A stretch of DNA of 12,140 nt from Bacteroidales bacterium (GTDB lineage: Bacteria; Bacteroidota; Bacteroidia; Bacteroidales; UBA1402). Shown here piece by piece: positions 6,730 through 12,140 of the stretch. Both the position numbers and the translations under genes were made by a program. The notes under the pieces were generated by a model. The model was not told where the DNA came from. It did no database searches and was given only the letters and a program-made list of their open reading frames with translations. The number at the start of each line of letters is the position of its first letter. Positions within the stretch are counted from its first letter, which is position 1. The stretch is taken from contig DOBD01000295.1 of the NCBI GenBank assembly GCA_003506275.1, positions 1 to 12,140 of the forward strand, read 5' to 3'.

Positions 6730-7749
6730 ATGAAAGCCTTCAAACTCAACGCCCAGAACATTTTTTTCATCATCGGCTTTTTGGCGCTGGTGATCATGGT
6801 GTGGGCCATTGGTTTTGATGAGATTGTTGACAATGTGGTCAAGACGGGGTGGTGGTTTCTGGCCATCATCGGTATGTGGCTCCCCATTTACCTGATCAAT
6901 ACCCTGGCGTTTGTGACCATTGTCAGGGACGAGGATCCGGCCAACCATAAGGTTTCATTTCTACACATTTTCAAAATCAACCTCAGTGGTTTTGCCCTGA
7001 AGGCGGCGACTCCCCTTGGTTTTTTGGGTGGTGATCCTTACAAAATCATCGAGTTCAGAGCGTTGTTTGGTGTGGAAAAAGCCACTTCGTCGGTGGTGTT
7101 GTACTCCATGACCCACATGACGGCGCACTTTCTGTTTTGGGCCTTGGCCATATTGGCTACGGTGGCCTTTCTGCCTGTGCCATTTAATTTTCGCCTCTTT
7201 TTGCTGGGTTCCTTTGTCTTCTTTACGGCCTTGTTGTACCTCCTGTGGCGTGGCTATCGCAAAGGTATGACGGTCCGCTTTTTCAACATCTGTTGTAAAT
7301 TGCCTTATCTCAAACGGTGGGTCTTGCCTTTCTTTTTGAAATACAACGACAGACTCATGTTGATCGATCACCAGATTTCCCATTTGTACAACAAGCGTCG
7401 GAAAGCCTTTTTATGGACCTTATCCCTGGAATTGTTTGCGCGTGTGTGCAATTGTTTGGAAGTCTATGTCATCCTGCTCACGGTTACTTCTGAGGTGACC
7501 TTGATTCAATCGGTTGTTATCTACACGTTTATGAGTTTGTTCACCAACATCCTCTTTTTCTCCCCCATGCAGGTGGGAACCAGAGAAGGTGGCTTCCTCA
7601 TCGCATTCAGGGCGTTATCCTTGTCGGGCGGCCTTGGTATCTATGTCAGCCTGGTCACCAGGGTCAGGGAATTGTTCTGGATGGGGGTGGGTATCTTGCT
7701 GATGAAAATAAAGGGTAAAACACCGGAAACAATCCTGGCTGAGCTTTAA
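6730..7749 (+). CDS. LPG_synthase_TM/UPF0104 family integral membrane protein (flippase-like)
   Basis: The product has 339 residues with about seven or eight hydrophobic helices (around 11-28, 42-66, 120-150, 156-174, 226-251, 258-280 and 297-325). Two conserved glycine-rich loops of the family are visible: P-L-G-F-L-G-G-D-P-Y-K (95-105) and P-M-Q-V-G-T-R-E-G-G (279-288). The family (PF03706) contains the membrane part of lysyl-phosphatidylglycerol synthase MprF, which flips aminoacyl lipid, and many stand-alone proteins placed beside glycosyl- or phospho-lipid genes. No soluble catalytic domain is attached, so a transport or acceptor-binding role is more likely than aminoacyl transfer. It starts 4 nt after the CDP-alcohol phosphatidyltransferase stop, which argues for tight coupling with it. 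A flippase for the operon's lipid product is inferred, not shown. Confidence 0.86.
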   Translation: MKAFKLNAQNIFFIIGFLALVIMVWAIGFDEIVDNVVKTGWWFLAIIGMWLPIYLINTLAFVTIVRDEDPANHKVSFLHIFKINLSGFALKAATPLGFLGGDPYKIIEFRALFGVEKATSSVVLYSMTHMTAHFLFWALAILATVAFLPVPFNFRLFLLGSFVFFTALLYLLWRGYRKGMTVRFFNICCKLPYLKRWVLPFFLKYNDRLMLIDHQISHLYNKRRKAFLWTLSLELFARVCNCLEVYVILLTVTSEVTLIQSVVIYTFMSLFTNILFFSPMQVGTREGGFLIAFRALSLSGGLGIYVSLVTRVRELFWMGVGILLMKIKGKTPETILAEL

Positions 7750-7760
7750 TTGAGTGTGCT

Positions 7761-8639
7761 ATGCTGAAACGTGAGGTTATTGATTTGAAGGTGATGGAAA
7801 GCCTGTCCCCTATTTTCAAGGGAGAAAGGGGGCATAAGCTGGCAAAAGCCCTCATGCGAGCCTGCGCCATTGATAAAATCAACTGGGTCTACGGTCGTTC
7901 CTGCCACCTGGAGGGTGCTGCATTTGCTGATAGCTTGTTGAAAGACTTGGGTGTTCATTATTTGGTTGGCAATCCCGACCGCTTGCGCTTGTTGCCTGAG
8001 GGAGCGTTTATCACTGTATCCAATCACCCCTACGGAGGTATTGATGGCATTATGTTGATTGACTTGCTGGCTGATTTGCGTACCGATTACAAAGTCATGG
8101 TCAATCAATTCCTGTCGCTGGTCAAGGCCATGGATGTCAACTTTATATCCGTCAGACCAAAGACCGGCAAGAAGGAAAACGATCCCTCAAACAGCATTAA
8201 CGGCATCCGTCGTACCTTGTCCAATTTGAAGGATGGGCATCCTGTCGGTTTTTTTCCGGCCGGCGCCGTTTCCATGTTCCGTTTCAAAGATATGAAGGTA
8301 AGAGACAGGGCTTGGCAGGAAACCATCATCCGCTTGATTCAGATGGCCAAAGTCCCTGTGTTGCCCATACGATTCTTTGACCAGAATTCTCCTTTCTTTT
8401 ATTTCCTGGGTGTAATCAACTGGCGCGTACGTTCTTTGCGCATGCCCAGAGAGGTATTCAACAAAACCAAGCAATATCCTCGTATTGGTATTGGTGAGTT
8501 CATCACTCCTGATACAATTGCGAGCTTTGGCACGTTGGACGATTTGAGCCTTTACCTGCGAAAAGCGGTGTACAACATGCCCCTGCCCACCGACTTTGTG
8601 CCCAGGGATCAGTTGACAACGTATTTATCCAAGGACTAA
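7761..8639 (+). CDS. PlsC-like lysophospholipid/hemolysin-type acyltransferase
   Basis: The product has 292 residues. The acyltransferase block I appears as N-H-P-Y-G-G-I-D-G (88-96); the usual motif is H-x4-D, but here five residues lie between His89 and Asp95. This N-H-P-x-G-G-x-D-G form is, as far as I recall, typical of the acyltransferases linked to ornithine- and glycine-lipid synthesis and of 'putative hemolysin' proteins. Further blocks are V-R-P (131-133) and F-F-P-A-G (164-168, equivalent of the F-P-E-G phosphate-binding block with Ala for Glu), then P-V-L-P-I-R (199-204). No strong N-terminal membrane helix is seen, so it is probably a peripheral inner-membrane enzyme. It would transfer an acyl group from acyl-ACP or acyl-CoA to a lysolipid or hydroxy-acyl amide. 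It lies 11 nt after the flippase-like gene. The acceptor is unknown. Confidence 0.85.
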   Translation: MLKREVIDLKVMESLSPIFKGERGHKLAKALMRACAIDKINWVYGRSCHLEGAAFADSLLKDLGVHYLVGNPDRLRLLPEGAFITVSNHPYGGIDGIMLIDLLADLRTDYKVMVNQFLSLVKAMDVNFISVRPKTGKKENDPSNSINGIRRTLSNLKDGHPVGFFPAGAVSMFRFKDMKVRDRAWQETIIRLIQMAKVPVLPIRFFDQNSPFFYFLGVINWRVRSLRMPREVFNKTKQYPRIGIGEFITPDTIASFGTLDDLSLYLRKAVYNMPLPTDFVPRDQLTTYLSKD

Positions 8640-8652
8640 AACCGTACAGACC

Positions 8653-11004
8653 ATGAGACACGTATCTTTCCTTTTCATTGCGCTGTTGTCGCTGTTTTTT
8701 TCGGCGGCCAATGAACGTCCCATTCACTTGTTGCTGGCCGGAGACTCAACCATGGCCGACAAACCTGCGTATAAAAACAGCATCGATCCCTTGAGTGGAG
8801 AAGTGACACCCGTACCCTTTCATGAAAAAGGCTGGGGCATGATGCTTCAGGCTCATTTCTCCGATCGTGTCAAGGTGGAAAACTGGGCTAGAAACGGACG
8901 CAGCACCAGGCGTTTCATCGAAGAGGGTTGGTGGGACAAGTTGCTGGCCAATACCCTGAAAGGTGATTATGTGGTCATCCAGTTTGCCCATAACGACGGC
9001 GCCAAGGACAAGCCCGATCGATACACGAGTCCAGAGGCATACGAAGCCAATTTGATACGTATGATCAAGGATGTGAAGGCCAAGGGGGCTCATCCCCTCT
9101 TAGCGACGGCCGTTATGCGCCGTAAGTTTGATGAACAGGGTAAACTGATTGACATGCACGGTGTTTATCCGGAACTGACCCGCAAGGTGGCTAAGGATCT
9201 TAACGTACCCATGATCGATTTACAAGCTGCCACGACCAAATGGATGGAGACTGCCGGTGTGGAGCCTTCGGCCCGTTTCTTCCATCAAGTACCTGCGGGA
9301 ACGAATCCGCTCTTTCCCAACGGCTTGCTTGACAATACCCATTTCAACGAAACAGGCGCCAAAGCGGTTGCCGGCTTTTTCATTGATGGACTTGAGTCGT
9401 TGGACATCAAACCGTTGGTTTCGGCGTTGAAAAAGAATCACTCTTCCTATGTATCTCAGGTCTGGACAGCTGATTTGGGTAACGGACGCTATAAAAATCC
9501 GGTGTTGTACGCCGACTATTCGGACCCCGACGTTTGTGGGGTTGAAGGGGTTTACTACATGGTGGCCTCCAGTTTCAACTGCGCACCAGGTTTGCCCATC
9601 CTGCGCTCGTACGACCTGGTCAACTGGGAGCTGGTTAACCATGCGTTACCCGCCGTTGAGCCGTTGGACTTTTTCTCAAAACCCCAATTGGGCTGTGGAG
9701 TTTGGGCACCTTGTATCCGTTATCACGCTGGTTTCTACTACATATTTTACGGGGATCCTGATCATGGCATATACATGGTTAAAACCAAGGATCCAGAGCG
9801 TGCCTGGTCAAAACCGGTTTTGGTCAAGGCCGGCAAAGGGCTGATTGATTCGAGCCCCTTGTGGGATGATGATGGACGCGTGTACCTGGTGCATGCGTAC
9901 GCAGGCAGTAGGCGGGGCATGAAAAGCGTGTTGGCCATATGTGAACTGTCACCGGATGCCTCCCAAGCCATCGGGGAAGATGTGCTCGTGTTTGACGGCC
10001 ACGATGGCAACGACACCAGTGAAGGCCCCAAATTTCATAAATACAACGGGTATTACTACGTCTTTTTTCCAGCCGGTGGTGTTAAGGAAGGTTGGCAGAT
10101 GGTGATGCGTTCCCGTTCTGTCTATGGACCTTATGAGGCTAGGCGGGTGATGGAACAAGGTAAATCTACGTTGAATGGTCCCCATCAGGGTGCCTGGGTG
10201 CAGACGCCCCAGGGTGAAGATTGGTTTTTCCATTTCCAGGAACTCAAACCGTTGGGCAGGGTCGTACACCTGCAGCCTATGACCTGGGTCAACGATTGGC
10301 CTGTAATTGGTCTTGATCCGGATGGTGATGGCATCGGTGAACCGGTGACCACCTACCGTAAACCGGCAACACTGCGCTCTTATCCCCAATCAACACCGGC
10401 TGAAAGCGATGAGTTCAACGGATACACCTTGGGGAAACAATGGCAGTGGTACGCCAATCCAAAGTCGACCTGGGCATACTTCCATGGTGACAAGGGTTTT
10501 ATTCGCCTCTTTTCCGCCAATCCGGATGAGGCCGTGCCCAATTTATTGTATTACCCCAACCTCCTGTTGCAAAAATTCCCATCGCCCGATTTCACCGCCA
10601 CGACCAAAGTACGGTTTACACCCAATCCTTCCATGAAAGGCGAGCGTTGTGGGCTGGGTATCATCGGGCTGGATTACGGCGCCTTATCGTTGACACAAAC
10701 CGTCGAGGGTTTTGTGCTGAGCATGGTTACCTGTGTCAAGGCTGGTGACGGTGCGTCGGAGTCAGTACAGGCGTCGGTGACGTTGCCTTCCAATGAGGTC
10801 TACCTGAGGGTTGCGGTCAAGGGCATGCGCGACTGTGCCTTCAGCTATAGCCTGGACGGACGCACGTTCAAACCGTTGGGTACCGTGTTCAAGGCTAGGG
10901 AAGGCCAATGGATAGGAGCCAAAGTCGGCCTGTTCTGCACCCGTCCCGCCTGGAAGAACGACAGCGGCTACATGGACGTGGACTGGTTCCGGGTAACACC
11001 TTGA
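8653..11004 (+). CDS. Secreted fusion: CE12/SGNH acetylesterase - GH43 glycosidase - C-terminal beta-sandwich
   Basis: The product has 783 residues. A Sec signal (about 1-19) is followed by an SGNH esterase domain (about 23-248) resembling rhamnogalacturonan acetylesterase (CE12). It shows G-D-S-T-M-A (30-35, Ser32 nucleophile), N-G-R-S-T (81-85), A-H-N-D (112-115; the Gly of the usual G-H-N-D is Ala) and D-N-T-H-F-N (227-232, Asp227/His230). A GH43 five-bladed propeller follows (about 278-570), with Y-S-D-P-D (Asp291 base), I-D-S-S-P (Asp399, pKa modulator) and S-E-G-P-K (Glu457 acid). Residues about 585-783 form a beta-sandwich like the C-terminal domain of many GH43 xylosidases/arabinofuranosidases. 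Both catalytic sets look complete. The enzyme probably deacetylates pectin and trims arabinose- or galactose-type side chains. It starts 13 nt after the acyltransferase gene and could ride on the lipid operon transcript. Confidence 0.92.
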   Translation: MRHVSFLFIALLSLFFSAANERPIHLLLAGDSTMADKPAYKNSIDPLSGEVTPVPFHEKGWGMMLQAHFSDRVKVENWARNGRSTRRFIEEGWWDKLLANTLKGDYVVIQFAHNDGAKDKPDRYTSPEAYEANLIRMIKDVKAKGAHPLLATAVMRRKFDEQGKLIDMHGVYPELTRKVAKDLNVPMIDLQAATTKWMETAGVEPSARFFHQVPAGTNPLFPNGLLDNTHFNETGAKAVAGFFIDGLESLDIKPLVSALKKNHSSYVSQVWTADLGNGRYKNPVLYADYSDPDVCGVEGVYYMVASSFNCAPGLPILRSYDLVNWELVNHALPAVEPLDFFSKPQLGCGVWAPCIRYHAGFYYIFYGDPDHGIYMVKTKDPERAWSKPVLVKAGKGLIDSSPLWDDDGRVYLVHAYAGSRRGMKSVLAICELSPDASQAIGEDVLVFDGHDGNDTSEGPKFHKYNGYYYVFFPAGGVKEGWQMVMRSRSVYGPYEARRVMEQGKSTLNGPHQGAWVQTPQGEDWFFHFQELKPLGRVVHLQPMTWVNDWPVIGLDPDGDGIGEPVTTYRKPATLRSYPQSTPAESDEFNGYTLGKQWQWYANPKSTWAYFHGDKGFIRLFSANPDEAVPNLLYYPNLLLQKFPSPDFTATTKVRFTPNPSMKGERCGLGIIGLDYGALSLTQTVEGFVLSMVTCVKAGDGASESVQASVTLPSNEVYLRVAVKGMRDCAFSYSLDGRTFKPLGTVFKAREGQWIGAKVGLFCTRPAWKNDSGYMDVDWFRVTP

Positions 11005-11006
11005 CC

Positions 11007-12140
11007 ATGCAAAGGCTTCGCTGCGTTGTCGAACGCATTACCTATCAGCATCCTGATAACGGGTATTCGGTGATGAAGGTAAAGGTGAAAGACTACGCAG
11101 ACCTTGTCACCATCGTCGGCAATCTATTGGATGTGCCGGTGGGTAGTGTACTGCTCTGCGAGGGGGCCTGGAAAGTGGACCGTAAATACGGCAACCAATT
11201 TGTTGTTGAACGCTGGGAAGAGGTGATGCCAGCTACCCTGTATGGCATGGAGAAGTATCTGGGCAGTGGGCTGGTCAAGGGTATCGGCCCCAAATATGCG
11301 CAGTCAATCGTGGGACGATTCGGCTTGGAGACCATTGAGGTGATTGAGACGGCCATCGATCGTTTGTATGAAGTGCCTGGTATCGGCAAGAAGCGGGTGA
11401 CGAAGATTCAGGAAAGCTGGGAAAAGCAAAAAGACATCAAACAGGTCATGCTTTTTTTGCAGGGCCACGGTGTTAGCACCGCTTACGCTGCCAAGATTTA
11501 CCGTCAGTATGGGAAAAAGAGCATAGAGACGGTCAGGAGTAATCCCTATCGATTGGCCGAAGACATCTGGGGCATCGGTTTCAAGACGGCCGATGCCATT
11601 GCCAGTCGGATGGGGTACGAAAAAAACGATCCTCGCCGCTGCAAAAGTGGCCTCAGCTATACCTTGAGTCAGCTGGCCGACGAGGGGCACGTCTATGCCG
11701 AGGAAACTCAACTCATACAGGCGGCCAATACCTTGCTTTCATCCGATGAGGCTCCCCTTCGACAAGCCCTGGCGGCCATGATCCAGGCTGAAGAACTCTT
11801 TCTTGATGGAGAAGCCATCTATCTGCCGCCGTTTTATTACGCGGAAGTTGGTACGGCCAACAAATTGCTTGCCTTACTTAAAACAAGCGAAACGTCCTTG
11901 TTTAACACGGTTGACGAAGTGGTCAATTCCGACGATCAGGCTTTTTTCTCTGATGCTGGCGTCGAGTACGACGAAGTGCAAGCGGCCGCCATCAGGGAAG
12001 CGGTTACGTCAAAGGTCATGGTCTTGACCGGAGGGCCGGGAACCGGTAAAACCACCACCACCAAGGGCATCATCGCTGCACTGAAAACGATGGGCCTACG
12101 TGTGCTGCTTGCGGCACCGACCGGGCGTGCAGCCAAGCGG
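11007..12140 (+). CDS. recD2: RecD2-type ATP-dependent DNA helicase, N-terminal part (cut by window edge)
   Basis: The frame is open from ATG 11007 to the right edge, giving 378 residues (start MQRLRCVVERITYQHPDNGYS). The N-terminal OB-like segment (about 1-70) has the Y-x-x-x-x-x-G-Y-S-V-x-K pattern of RecD2. A tandem helix-hairpin-helix region follows: V-K-G-I-G (90-94), V-P-G-I-G-K-K (123-129) and I-W-G-I-G-F-K-T-A-D (187-196). The Walker A motif is G-G-P-G-T-G-K-T (342-349), and motif Ia (A-A-P-T-G-R-A-A-K-R, 369-378) ends at the boundary. RecD2 is a 5'-3' superfamily 1B helicase that works in DNA repair and recombination without RecBC. The ATG lies 2 nt after the upstream stop, so translation is probably coupled to the SGNH-GH43 gene, an unexpected partner. 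The remaining helicase domains are outside the window. Confidence 0.93.
   Translation, partial: MQRLRCVVERITYQHPDNGYSVMKVKVKDYADLVTIVGNLLDVPVGSVLLCEGAWKVDRKYGNQFVVERWEEVMPATLYGMEKYLGSGLVKGIGPKYAQSIVGRFGLETIEVIETAIDRLYEVPGIGKKRVTKIQESWEKQKDIKQVMLFLQGHGVSTAYAAKIYRQYGKKSIETVRSNPYRLAEDIWGIGFKTADAIASRMGYEKNDPRRCKSGLSYTLSQLADEGHVYAEETQLIQAANTLLSSDEAPLRQALAAMIQAEELFLDGEAIYLPPFYYAEVGTANKLLALLKTSETSLFNTVDEVVNSDDQAFFSDAGVEYDEVQAAAIREAVTSKVMVLTGGPGTGKTTTTKGIIAALKTMGLRVLLAAPTGRAAKR

Noticed and set aside
8653..11004. Possible frameshifted pair of genes rather than one fusion
   Set aside because: The frame is continuous through the short linker (about residues 249-277), and both domains keep full motifs in the same frame.
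1..12140. CRISPR array, IS element, tRNA or phage remnants
   Set aside because: No regularly spaced repeats, transposase motifs, terminal inverted repeats or tRNA-like cloverleaf sequences were noticed on reading; coding genes fill nearly all the window.

Overview
The window looks like a chromosomal segment of a Bacteroidota bacterium, probably Bacteroidales-like. The evidence is: Bacteroidota-style -7 boxes (TAnnTTTG type) in place of sigma70 boxes, weak or absent Shine-Dalgarno sequences, a lipoprotein GH28 pectinase, a CE12-GH43 fusion enzyme, and a LolA-like/FtsX-permease set of the kind common in that phylum. Base composition is near half G+C by eye and looks even throughout. Coding density is very high, and no IS element, tRNA, rRNA, CRISPR array or phage gene was seen.

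Region 1 (1-2586, minus strand) is a tight operon read leftward. It encodes a periplasmic LolA-like protein (1834-2586), an FtsX/MacB-type ABC permease (410-1825), and the N-terminal part of a second, paralogous permease that runs off the left edge (<1-394). The matching ATPase is not in view. It resembles a lipoprotein- or lipid-extracting ABC system.

Region 2 (2587-2782) is a divergent promoter region with an 11-nt perfect inverted repeat. Region 3 (2783-4462, plus) is a lipoprotein GH28 polygalacturonase-type enzyme.

Region 4 (4575-8639, plus) is the most interesting part. Five closely packed genes encode a TagD-like cytidylyltransferase, a short-chain dehydrogenase, a CDP-alcohol phosphatidyltransferase, an LPG_synthase_TM/UPF0104 integral membrane protein, and a PlsC-like acyltransferase. 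Together they read as a self-contained pathway. A phospho-alcohol would be activated with CTP and its phospho-headgroup transferred to a lipid or other alcohol at the inner membrane. The reductase would supply or modify a precursor, the acyltransferase would build or remodel the acyl part, and the polytopic protein might move the product. The headgroup and acceptor cannot be read from sequence, and I do not recognise this exact gene set as a described system.

Region 5 (8653-11004, plus) is a secreted two-enzyme fusion: an N-terminal SGNH/CE12 rhamnogalacturonan-acetylesterase-like domain, then a five-bladed GH43 glycosidase and a C-terminal beta-sandwich. It starts 13 nt after the lipid operon. 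With GH28, pectin-acting genes flank the lipid operon on both sides. Region 6 (11007 to the right edge) is the N-terminal 378 residues of a RecD2-type DNA helicase, starting 2 nt after the fusion gene.
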